Below, one piece after another: positions 1-5,869 of a DNA stretch of 7,785 nt (position 1 is its first letter; each line of letters opens with the position of its first letter). This stretch comes from an uncultured Collinsella sp. (GTDB lineage Bacteria; Actinomycetota; Coriobacteriia; Coriobacteriales; Coriobacteriaceae): contig CAAFMM010000162.1 of the NCBI GenBank assembly GCA_900764025.1, positions 1 through 7,785 on the forward strand, written 5' to 3'. Below the pieces are notes generated by a model. It was not told the DNA's origin. It was given only the letters and a program-made list of their open reading frames with translations, and did not search any database. The position numbers were made by a program, and so were the translations under genes.

Positions 1-1850
1 AACTGGCTGCGGTAGAGTTCGGCGTAGAAGCCGCCTGCCGCTAGCAGCTCGTCGTGCGTACCGCGCTCGATAATCTGGCCGTCGCGCATGACCAGAATGC
101 AGTCGGCGTTGCGGATCGTCGACAGGCGGTGCGCCACCACAAAGCTTGTGCGACCGGCCATGAGCTCGTCGAATGCCGCCTGCACCTGCAGCTCGGTGCG
201 GGTATCGATGCTCGACGTTGCCTCGTCCAGCAGCAGAATCGCCGGATCGGTGAGCATGACGCGCGCGATGCACAGCAGCTGCTTTTGACCCTGGCTAAAC
301 GTGCCGCCGTCCTCGCCGATCACCGTATCGTAGCCGCCTGGCAGCTGCACGATAAACTTATGCGCATGTGCGCGCTTGGCGGCCTCGACGATCTGCTCGC
401 GCATGGCATCGGAGCAACCGTAGGCAATGTTTTCGGCCACCGTGCCCTCGAACAGCCAGGTGTCCTGCAGCACCATGCCAAAGGCGCGGCGCAGGCTCGC
501 ACGCGTGTAGTCACGCGAGGAGCGGCCATCGACCACGATGCGCCCAGCATCGATATCGTAAAAGCGCAGCAGCAGGTTGATGAGCGTCGTCTTGCCGCAG
601 CCCGTGGGACCGACCAGGGCAAAGCGCGTGCCGGGCTTAGCCTCGATGCAGATATCCTGCAGCAGCTTGCGGTCGGGCACGTAGCTAAAGTCCACATGCT
701 CAAAGGCGACCTCGCCCTGCGGGGCGGCAAGTTCCACGGCATCCGCCGCATCGGGCTCCTGCTCGCGGGCATCGAGCAGCGCAAACATGCGGCGCGCCGA
801 GGCGTACGCGGTCTGGATCTGCGTAATGACATTGGTGACCTCGTTGAACGGCTTGGTGTACTGGTTGGCATAGGACAGGAAGATCTGCACGCCGCCCACC
901 GTAAGCGCCGCGGGCACGCCCGTGATCACGCCCACGCAGCCGATCACAGCGACCACGGCATAGATGATGTTATTGATAAAACGCGTACCGGGGTTGGAGA
1001 GCGAACCCATAAACTGCGCGCGCTCGCCCGCGGTGTAGAGCTCGGCATTGAGGGCATCGAAGCGCTGCTGGGCGTTGGGACCATAGGCAAAGGCATCGAC
1101 AAGCTTTTGCTCGCCTACGTACTCCTCGATATGACCACCGAGCTGCCCTTGAATACGCTGCTGTGCCGTAAAGCTTTTGTTGGAGAGCTTGGCGATAGCA
1201 CCGGCTGCAAAAATGGAAAGCGGCGTGACGAGTACCACCACGAGCGTCATGGTCAGGTTGATGGAAAGCATAAACGCGAGCGTGCCCACGATGGTAATAA
1301 CACCGGTGAAGAGCTGCGTGAAGCCCTGCAGCAGACCGTCGCCCACCTGGTCGACGTCGTTGACCACGCGGCTCATGAGGTCGCCGTGGGCATGGCTGTC
1401 GATAAAGCTGAGCGGCATGCGGCTGAGCTTATCGCTCGCCTCCACGCGCATGTCGCGCACCGTTTCGTAGGACAGGCGGTTGACGCAGTAGCCCTGCAGC
1501 CACTGGAAGGCCGCGGCACCTACCACGACGAGCGCGAGTTTGGTAACGAGCGGCAGCAGCGCGTCGAAGTCCACCTGCCCGGCGGCGACGATAAGGTCGA
1601 TGCCCTCGCCGATGAGAATCGGCGTGTAGAGCTGCAGAATCACGGAGATGGCGGCACTCACAAACGACGCAACAAACGAAATGCGATGCGGACGAACGTA
1701 GCCCATCAGACGGCGAGTCACCGCACCCACGGGATAGCGCTCGGGGTCGCCGGGCTGGCGCGGACCGTCGCCCAGGTCGTTGAGGTTATCGTTACCGGAC
1801 ACGTTGGCCGTCATCGTGGCGACCGAACCGGAGGAAGTGTACGGATTCAT
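1..1850 (-). CDS. ABC exporter half-transporter, catalytic subunit of a heterodimer (3' end cut by window)
   Basis: This is a type IV ABC exporter half: a transmembrane domain (about residues 45-350) followed by one nucleotide-binding domain, 616 residues visible. Only the last few residues should be missing at the left edge. Motifs in the ATPase domain are Walker A GPTGCGKT (414-421), Q-loop Q462, signature FSQGQ (518-522), Walker B ILLLDE with catalytic E543, and H-loop H574. The catalytic Glu and His are intact, but the signature departs from LSGGQ. The ATG at 1850-1848 directly follows the stop of the upstream gene (TAAATG), and a GGAGGG ribosome site lies in that gene's last codons, so the two are one operon with likely translational coupling. 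The paired gene has a degenerate site, as in BmrC/BmrD, EfrA/EfrB and TM287/288 pairs. Membrane export of drugs, lipids or peptides is inferred; the substrate cannot be read from sequence. Confidence 0.93.
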   Translation of the reverse strand, partial: MNPYTSSGSVATMTANVSGNDNLNDLGDGPRQPGDPERYPVGAVTRRLMGYVRPHRISFVASFVSAAISVILQLYTPILIGEGIDLIVAAGQVDFDALLPLVTKLALVVVGAAAFQWLQGYCVNRLSYETVRDMRVEASDKLSRMPLSFIDSHAHGDLMSRVVNDVDQVGDGLLQGFTQLFTGVITIVGTLAFMLSINLTMTLVVVLVTPLSIFAAGAIAKLSNKSFTAQQRIQGQLGGHIEEYVGEQKLVDAFAYGPNAQQRFDALNAELYTAGERAQFMGSLSNPGTRFINNIIYAVVAVIGCVGVITGVPAALTVGGVQIFLSYANQYTKPFNEVTNVITQIQTAYASARRMFALLDAREQEPDAADAVELAAPQGEVAFEHVDFSYVPDRKLLQDICIEAKPGTRFALVGPTGCGKTTLINLLLRFYDIDAGRIVVDGRSSRDYTRASLRRAFGMVLQDTWLFEGTVAENIAYGCSDAMREQIVEAAKRAHAHKFIVQLPGGYDTVIGEDGGTFSQGQKQLLCIARVMLTDPAILLLDEATSSIDTRTELQVQAAFDELMAGRTSFVVAHRLSTIRNADCILVMRDGQIIERGTHDELLAAGGFYAELYRSQ

Positions 1851-3731
1851 TTAGCAGCCCTCCTTTGCGCAAATGGATGCCGGGGCAGTCGGGGCGGACG
1901 CGGGGCTTAGGGTGGACGCGGGCGCCGGAGTGGGCGCGAGCGCTGCACTCCCCTGCTGGCCCTCGAGCTCCTCGCGGCGCAGCTGCGACTGGCAAATCTC
2001 GCGATAGAGCTGGCAGGTCGCGTACAGCTCGTCATGCGTGCCCAGGCCCGCAACCGAGCCGTGGTCGAGTACGCAGATCATGTCGGCATCGCGAACGGTC
2101 GAGACGCGCTGGCTTACGATCACCGTCGTGAGCGGCAGCCCGCCCTCGGCGGCACCGCGCACGCTGCGCTCGCGAATGGCATGGCGAAGCGCCGCGTCGG
2201 TCTTAAAGTCGAGCGCCGACGCGGAGTCATCCATGATCAATATCTGAGGCGAACCAACCAAGGCACGCGCGATAGTCAGGCGCTGACGCTGGCCACCGCT
2301 AAAGTTCTTGCCGCCCGCCTCGACCGGGGCGTCTAAGCCCTGCGGCTTGTTGCGCACGAACTCGCTGGCCTGCGCCATGTCGAGTGCCGCCCAGAGCTCC
2401 TCGTCGGTCGCAGCTTCATCGCGCCAGGTCAGGTTGCTGCGGATGGAGCCGCTCACCAGCGATGCGCGCTGCGGAACGGTCGCGACCACACGGCGCAGCT
2501 GGTCGAGCGGCCAGGTGCGCACGTCGGCGCCCATCACGCTCACGCTGCCGGTGCTCGCATCGTACAGGCGCGAGATAAGCGAGACGAGTGTGGACTTGCC
2601 GCTGCCCGTGCCGCCGATAATGCCGAGCGTCTTGCCCAGTGGGAGCTCCAGGGTCACATCGTTGACGGCGTTGGCAGCGCCGGCGCCAAAAGAGAAGCTC
2701 GCATGGCTCAAGCTCAGCGCAGGAACTGGAGCGACATTGCCCGGCTTGGGCAGCGCAACCGACTGATTGCCCTCGTCGGTGATGCTCGGCTCGCAGTTGA
2801 GCACCTCGTTGATACGCGAAGCACTCGCGCTCGCCTTGGTAAAGACCACGACCAGGTTGGCGACGTACACGATGGAGGTGAGCGTCTGCGTCATGTAGTT
2901 CACAAACGCCATGACCTGACCCTGCGTGAGCTCGCCCACGTTGACCTGGATGCCGCCCACCCACAGGATGGCGCACACGCCCAGGTTCATCACAAGAAAC
3001 GTGACGGGATTAAGGATCGACGAGAGCTTGCCCACCGCGATGGCAGTATTGGCCTGGTCATCGGCGGCTTGGGCAAAACGCTCGCGCTCGTGGTCCTCAC
3101 GCACAAAGGCGCGAACAACGCGGGCGCCCGAAAGCCCCTCGCGGCAGATAAGCGCGATGCGGTCGAGCTTTGCCTGCAGCTGCCTGTAATACGGGATACA
3201 GCGCGCCATGACAAACCAAAACACCAGGCCGATAGCGGGCGTGCAGATCAAGAAGATCATGCCGAGCTTAAGGTCGATGGCAAGGGCCGCGCACATAGAG
3301 CCCACCGCCAGGAAGGGCCAGCGGATGAGCATGCGTACGCCCAGCGCCACAGCGAGCTGCACCTGGTTGACGTCGTTGGTGATGCGGGTGATAAGCGACG
3401 GCGTGCCAAAGCGGTCGAGTTCGGCATAGCTCAACTTGTTGATGTGCTGGTAGAGCGCACCGCGGATATCGGTGCCCATGCCCTGCGAGGTGAGCGCCGC
3501 CATCTTTTGGCAGACGAGCGTAAACGAGATGCCGATCACGGCCATGGCGCCAAGTACCATGCCGTAGTGGATAACGGCGTTGACATCGTGTGCGCCAATA
3601 CCCTTATCGATCATCTGGGCAATCACCAGCGGCGTCAGCAGGTCAAAGATCACTTCGATCAGCTTACACGCAGGGCCAATCACCATATACCGGCGAAACT
3701 TACCACCAAAACGCCTGAGCAGCTCAATCAT
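1851..3731 (-). CDS. ABC exporter half-transporter, degenerate-site subunit of a heterodimer
   Basis: This is a 626-residue half-transporter with an N-terminal six-helix membrane domain (about residues 15-305) and a C-terminal ATPase domain. Motifs are Walker A GGTGSGKS (373-380), Q-loop Q421, signature FSGGQ (477-481) and Walker B ILIMDD. The last of these has D502 where catalytic Glu is normal, and the H-loop is SQR (Q541) instead of His. These substitutions mark the non-hydrolysing site of heterodimeric exporters; the partner supplies the active one. The C-terminus ends in an Ala/Pro-rich tail of about 33 residues. I chose the ATG at 3731 because the family usually starts a few residues before the first elbow helix and AGGGAG lies 9 nt upstream. 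An in-frame TTG at 3764 would add 11 residues. The stop abuts the next gene's start. Confidence 0.92.
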   Translation of the reverse strand: MIELLRRFGGKFRRYMVIGPACKLIEVIFDLLTPLVIAQMIDKGIGAHDVNAVIHYGMVLGAMAVIGISFTLVCQKMAALTSQGMGTDIRGALYQHINKLSYAELDRFGTPSLITRITNDVNQVQLAVALGVRMLIRWPFLAVGSMCAALAIDLKLGMIFLICTPAIGLVFWFVMARCIPYYRQLQAKLDRIALICREGLSGARVVRAFVREDHERERFAQAADDQANTAIAVGKLSSILNPVTFLVMNLGVCAILWVGGIQVNVGELTQGQVMAFVNYMTQTLTSIVYVANLVVVFTKASASASRINEVLNCEPSITDEGNQSVALPKPGNVAPVPALSLSHASFSFGAGAANAVNDVTLELPLGKTLGIIGGTGSGKSTLVSLISRLYDASTGSVSVMGADVRTWPLDQLRRVVATVPQRASLVSGSIRSNLTWRDEAATDEELWAALDMAQASEFVRNKPQGLDAPVEAGGKNFSGGQRQRLTIARALVGSPQILIMDDSASALDFKTDAALRHAIRERSVRGAAEGGLPLTTVIVSQRVSTVRDADMICVLDHGSVAGLGTHDELYATCQLYREICQSQLRREELEGQQGSAALAPTPAPASTLSPASAPTAPASICAKEGC

Positions 3732-3756
3732 GTATAGGCGCTCCCTATCATCATTC

Positions 3757-3800
3757 ACACTCAATCCGAATCATGATAGTACGGTGAGCCCAAAAGAAGC
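3757..3800 (-). promoter_or_regulatory. Possible promoter of the ABC operon
   Basis: On the minus strand TTTACG (-35-like, 4/6) is followed after 18 nt by TACTAT (-10-like, 4/6), upstream of the ATG at 3731. It is the best match in the divergent region but weak, and an overlapping TATCAT could serve as the -10 instead. Coordinates are approximate. Confidence 0.3.
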
Positions 3801-3871
3801 GTAAACAACTCGTCATTTCTAATGGGATTCGGTTTCCAAAGAAGCGGAGAGGCGCGCACCCAGCCAGTGTC

Positions 3872-3924
3872 GGGTCGACCACTTGGTATACTTGCATTAG
3901 TGCTACCAAGTTAGTCGCCGACCC
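3872..3924 (+). promoter_or_regulatory. Promoter -10 with nested inverted repeat (operator or leader hairpin candidate)
   Basis: TATACT at 3887-3892 is a 5/6 match to the -10 hexamer for the surface-protein gene starting at 3943; no good -35 is visible. It overlaps a perfect 8-bp inverted repeat, ACTTGGTA (3881-3888) and TACCAAGT (3904-3911), with a 15-nt spacer. This sits inside a second 6-bp pair, GGGTCG (3872-3877) and CGACCC (3919-3924). The arrangement suits a dimeric regulator blocking the promoter. If transcription starts further upstream it could instead be a leader hairpin. No regulator gene is in the window. Confidence 0.4.
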
Positions 3925-3942
3925 TTGAAATGAGGTGCCGAG

Positions 3943-4968
3943 ATGAACGACATTCTCGCAAGAAGAGCAAGACGAGCAACTGTGGGCATCGCCCTTTCCG
4001 CGGCACTTGTCGCGGGAATCGCCCCCGTAACGGCGATCGCTGCAGAAACCAGCGCCCCCACCGGTGCGGCCGTTTCGCAGACGAGCGCCGCCAACGGCAA
4101 TTCGGGCGCCCCGCAGACAGAAGACGCGGCCGCCGCAAAAGAAAAAGCGTATGCAGCCATGCAGGAAGCGCTCAAAAACCTCGAGGCCGCAAAAGACGCC
4201 GCAAGTCCCGAGAAAATTGCGGAAATCGATACTAAAATTGCCATTTTTCAAGAGAACTACGACACTAATTTGGCGCAAGCCGCCATATATAAGGAATCCC
4301 TTCCTACCATGCAAGCGGACGTCGATGCAGCTCAAGCCGAATGCGATAAGGCCCACAACCGGACAAGAGCCCTTGAGGCAGAATTAAATAAAATCGACTA
4401 CACGACTCCTGCCGAAACTATTTGGCAGTTGCAAGAGGCGATCACAGAGGCAATAATGCAAGAAAATTCCTGTGAAGATAGGCTTGAGCACTGCCGAATG
4501 CGCCTCGAAAGTTATAAAAAACTGATTGATAACCTTGAAAGTTTAGCAGGGCGTTTTAAAACCAGCGTCGACGGAGAGACAGCCAAGCGAGATACGCTCC
4601 TCGACAATTTGAAAAAAGCGCAAACGGCCTATGACGACGCCTGCAAAGCATACGAAGAGGCAAAAGCCGCAGCAGACAAGGCCACCTCGCCCGAGATAAC
4701 GAAACCGACCGAGACGACGCCTCCCTCCGGCTCAACGCAACCCGCCGAGGCAACACCGCCCGTTGGCTCACCTGCAACCGGCAAAGACGCCCTACCAAGC
4801 TCCACCAAGCAGGCGAACTCGAGCAGCGGCAAGCAAGCAGATACGACCGCCGGCAAGCTCGCGAACACGGGCGACGCAGCGCCGAGCGCAATCGCACTCG
4901 CAGGAATCGCCGCCGCAGGCCTCGGAATAACCGCCACAGCCACACGCCGCATCAGGAACTCAAAATAG
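3943..4968 (+). CDS. Secreted coiled-coil surface protein with LANTG sortase signal
   Basis: I do not recognise a named family; the architecture is clear over its 341 residues. A Sec-type signal peptide has a basic n-region (RRARR), a hydrophobic core at about 13-27 and probable cleavage after AIAA (about 34). A low-complexity Ala/Thr/Ser stretch follows (35-65). Residues 65-247 are strongly helical with Lys/Glu/Ala/Leu heptad character, hence coiled coil. Residues 248-305 are a Pro/Thr/Ser-rich spacer typical of wall-spanning stalks. The end is a sorting signal: LANTG (306-310), a hydrophobic segment (about 313-332) and the basic tail RRIRNSK. An LAxTG motif suggests a class E-like sortase, by analogy with other actinobacteria. 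Four cysteines (134, 177, 184, 234) in the coil are unusual for a wall protein. The start has GAGG about 7 nt upstream. The central part is poorer in GC than its neighbours. Adhesion or a structural role is only a guess. Confidence 0.88.
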   Translation: MNDILARRARRATVGIALSAALVAGIAPVTAIAAETSAPTGAAVSQTSAANGNSGAPQTEDAAAAKEKAYAAMQEALKNLEAAKDAASPEKIAEIDTKIAIFQENYDTNLAQAAIYKESLPTMQADVDAAQAECDKAHNRTRALEAELNKIDYTTPAETIWQLQEAITEAIMQENSCEDRLEHCRMRLESYKKLIDNLESLAGRFKTSVDGETAKRDTLLDNLKKAQTAYDDACKAYEEAKAAADKATSPEITKPTETTPPSGSTQPAEATPPVGSPATGKDALPSSTKQANSSSGKQADTTAGKLANTGDAAPSAIALAGIAAAGLGITATATRRIRNSK

Positions 4969-5013
4969 CCGCCAGCGTTTATTGTCTTCGCCAATCCACA
5001 AGCCAAGAGACAA

Positions 5014-5054
5014 AAAGAGGTCCGTTTCCCCAACCCAGGGAAACGGACCTCTTT
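5014..5054. terminator. Bidirectional intrinsic terminator, 17-bp perfect stem
   Basis: The arms 5014-5030 and 5038-5054 are perfect reverse complements with a 7-nt loop (CAACCCA). The plus-strand tail is short (CTTTAACTT) and serves the surface-protein gene 45 bp upstream. On the minus strand the stem ends in TTTTTGTCT, a better U-tract. The hairpin therefore probably stops transcription from both sides. Confidence 0.88.
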
Positions 5055-5175
5055 AACTTCAAAAAATCAAGCAACAGCACCGCCGCCTCTTGAACCACAT
5101 AGCCACCGCGCTCCAGACAACGCCAGCGAGCAGCAAAAGGCACGGGATTAAATTATTCAGATAAATGTGACCCTT
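5055..5175. other. Intergenic stretch with a hydrophobic minus-strand reading frame
   Basis: No confident gene is visible between the terminator and the palindrome. The minus strand has an open frame ending at TGA 5059-5061, five bases before the terminator stem. Its last 33 codons read as a membrane-helix-like segment (Leu/Val/Ala-rich with Trp) followed by KRRRCCC. There is no ATG, GTG or TTG start at a sensible place: the candidate first codon is CTG at 5160. It may be a gene remnant. Confidence 0.35.
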
Positions 5176-5315
5176 CAGGCGGTTTTGGTCGGCTACCCGC
5201 GAGTGCCGGCAGGGCGCTTGGTAGTCGAGCGATCCCGCAGGCGAAGCCGAGGACCAGCGAGACACCAAGCGCCCTGCCGGCACTCGCGGGTAGCCGCGGC
5301 ACCAAAAAACGCCTG
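5176..5315. repeat. Large palindrome: 33-bp perfect inverted repeat with imperfect outer arms
   Basis: Positions 5190-5222 and 5264-5296 are exact reverse complements (33 of 33), separated by a 41-nt GC-rich loop. Pairing continues outward imperfectly: CAGGCG (5176-5181) with CGCCTG (5310-5315) and TTTTGGT (5183-5189) with ACCAAAA (5301-5307). The right outer arm overlaps the U-tract and last bases of ffs, so the ffs 3' end is present here twice, in opposite orientations. A palindromic repeat, a MITE-like insertion or an inverted duplication are all possible. No transposase and no clear target duplication are visible. Confidence 0.9.
5304..5309 (-). terminator. U-tract ending the ffs transcript
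   Basis: Six consecutive T on the minus strand follow directly on the closing GGCG of the SRP RNA stem. The SRP rod itself can act as the terminator hairpin, as is common for compact RNA genes. The tract also lies in the outer arm of the neighbouring palindrome. Confidence 0.7.
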
Positions 5316-5426
5316 CGCGCTCGATGGATTCGGATGCCCGACAGAGGCTCCTTATGGCTGCTTCCTTCCGGACCTGACCAGATTCGGAACATGTCGTCAT
5401 CCGAACCCATCGAACGCGCTAGGCGC
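5310..5426 (-). ncRNA. ffs: Signal recognition particle 4.5S RNA (small bacterial type)
   Basis: On the minus strand, positions 5379-5356 match the conserved SRP domain IV hairpin: GGUCAGGUCC, the GGAA tetraloop, then GGAAGCAGCC. This is the Ffh-binding core. The flanks form the long rod expected of 4.5S RNA: 5419-5398 pairs with 5336-5315 over 22 bp with a few G-U pairs, and CGCC (5425-5422) pairs with GGCG (5313-5310). There is no room for an Alu domain, so this is the short SRP RNA of Gram-negative bacteria and actinobacteria and not the long Bacillus/Clostridium type. With Ffh it targets nascent membrane and secreted proteins to FtsY and SecYEG. The ends are inferred from pairing and are good to a few bases. 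Confidence 0.95.
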
Positions 5427-5433
5427 TCGGTAT

Positions 5434-5462
5434 ATCTTACCTGCTCCCGCCCGATGGGGCAA
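5434..5462 (-). promoter_or_regulatory. Promoter of ffs
   Basis: The minus strand shows TTGCCC (5462-5457) and TAAGAT (5439-5434) with exactly 17 nt between. This predicts a start at about 5427, the very base where the SRP RNA stem begins. Each hexamer matches consensus at 4 of 6, but the spacing and predicted start agree well. Confidence 0.65.
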
Positions 5463-5470
5463 GGTAGCTA

Positions 5471-5554
5471 ATTTGGGACGGGGCTTTTTTGACTACTTTT
5501 TGGCTGGTGGGGCATCAGGGTGGCGAAAGTAGCCAAGAAAGCCCCATCCTAAAT
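5471..5554. repeat. Imperfect 30-bp inverted repeat upstream of the ffs promoter
   Basis: Arms 5471-5500 and 5525-5554 match at 25 of 30 positions when one is reverse-complemented. All five differences are transitions, so in plus-strand RNA 28 of 30 positions can pair (three as G-U). The 24-nt centre is G-rich. There is no T-run after either arm, so it does not look like an intrinsic terminator. It lies next to the ffs -35 box. Confidence 0.8.
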
Positions 5555-5621
5555 AGACAGATCTGGTGCTGCGCCACGAAAAGGGCCTATCTACTACGTT
5601 TTGGTCACAGAGGTCAACCAT
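5493..5621 (-). CDS. Possible 42-residue ORF carried by the repeat region
   Basis: An ATG at 5621 opens a 42-codon frame ending at TAG 5495-5493. The peptide begins MVDLCDQNVVDR and ends HPDAPPAKK. It crosses the left arm of the 5573-5733 repeat and both arms of the 5471-5554 repeat, so its sequence is dictated by repeat DNA. No ribosome site is evident. I have an unverified recollection of very similar short predicted peptides in Collinsella genomes, which would fit a repeat-borne ORF and not an ordinary gene. It may not be translated. Confidence 0.2.
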   Translation of the reverse strand: MVDLCDQNVVDRPFSWRSTRSVYLGWGFLGYFRHPDAPPAKK

Positions 5622-5733
5622 AGCGTGCTTTTTCGAAAATCGGCAAGCTCTCTACCTGCGGTTTTATTTTTTGCAAATTCCGGGATGGCCGAGGATGGCC
5701 GGTTAAACGTAGTAGATAGCCGTGTTTCGTGGC
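5573..5733. repeat. MITE-like element: 29-bp terminal inverted repeats, 103-bp interior
   Basis: Arms 5573-5601 and 5705-5733 match at 25 of 29 positions: GCCACGAAA identical, six bases with four differences, then TATCTACTACGTTT identical. The interior is AT-richer and includes the tandem motif GGATGGCC-GA-GGATGGCC near 5682-5700. Equal-length arms with a non-self-complementary interior suggest a short non-autonomous element. No target-site duplication is seen at these borders, and no transposase is present. Confidence 0.7.
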
Positions 5734-5780
5734 AAACGGTCCGATCCAAGACCCAAAGCGACCGGCCTCGGTTGGCCATT

Positions 5781-5859
5781 CTCGATGTTGCGGTGGGATA
5801 CGGACTGAATTGGCACCCTAAAGGCAAAAACACTCCGTATTTCACCGCAACTTATCGAG
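5781..5859. repeat. Imperfect long hairpin downstream of the tadA-glycerate kinase gene
   Basis: CTCGAT-GTTGCGGTG (5781-5795) pairs with CACCGCAAC-TT-ATCGAG (5843-5859) with a 2-nt bulge. Inward pairing continues through ATACGGA (5798-5804) with TCCGTAT (5834-5840), closing near GGC/GCC. It begins 10 bp beyond the stop of the minus-strand fusion gene and could slow or stop transcription or protect the mRNA 3' end, but no U-tract follows it. It may instead be another member of the local repeats. Confidence 0.7.
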
Positions 5860-5869
5860 GGGATGGGTT

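Noticed and set aside
54..1910. A 618-codon open frame on the plus strand opposite the ABC gene
   Set aside because: It is antisense to a clear ABC transporter and is a side effect of GC-rich codon bias. Its His/Arg/Asp-rich translation has no recognisable domain.
2703..3737. A 344-codon plus-strand frame opposite the second ABC gene
   Set aside because: It is a shadow of the ABC coding sequence with biased composition and no motif.
3751..4356. A minus-strand 201-codon frame across the divergent promoter and surface-protein gene
   Set aside because: It overlaps a well-supported secreted protein and a promoter, and its Cys/Gly-rich translation looks like antisense noise.
5176..5315. CRISPR array or group II intron as the explanation of the palindrome
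   Set aside because: There is only one inverted pair and no regularly spaced direct repeats, and there is no intron domain V or reverse transcriptase.
5059..5400. A 113-codon minus-strand frame starting inside ffs
   Set aside because: Its first part is the SRP RNA and the palindrome. Only the last 33 codons look protein-like, and these are treated separately.
5427..5470. Short imperfect hairpin within the ffs promoter (ACCT-TGC-CCC against GGGAGCAGGT)
   Set aside because: The pairing is short and needs bulges. It may reflect the promoter's own GC-rich sequence and is too weak to call an operator.
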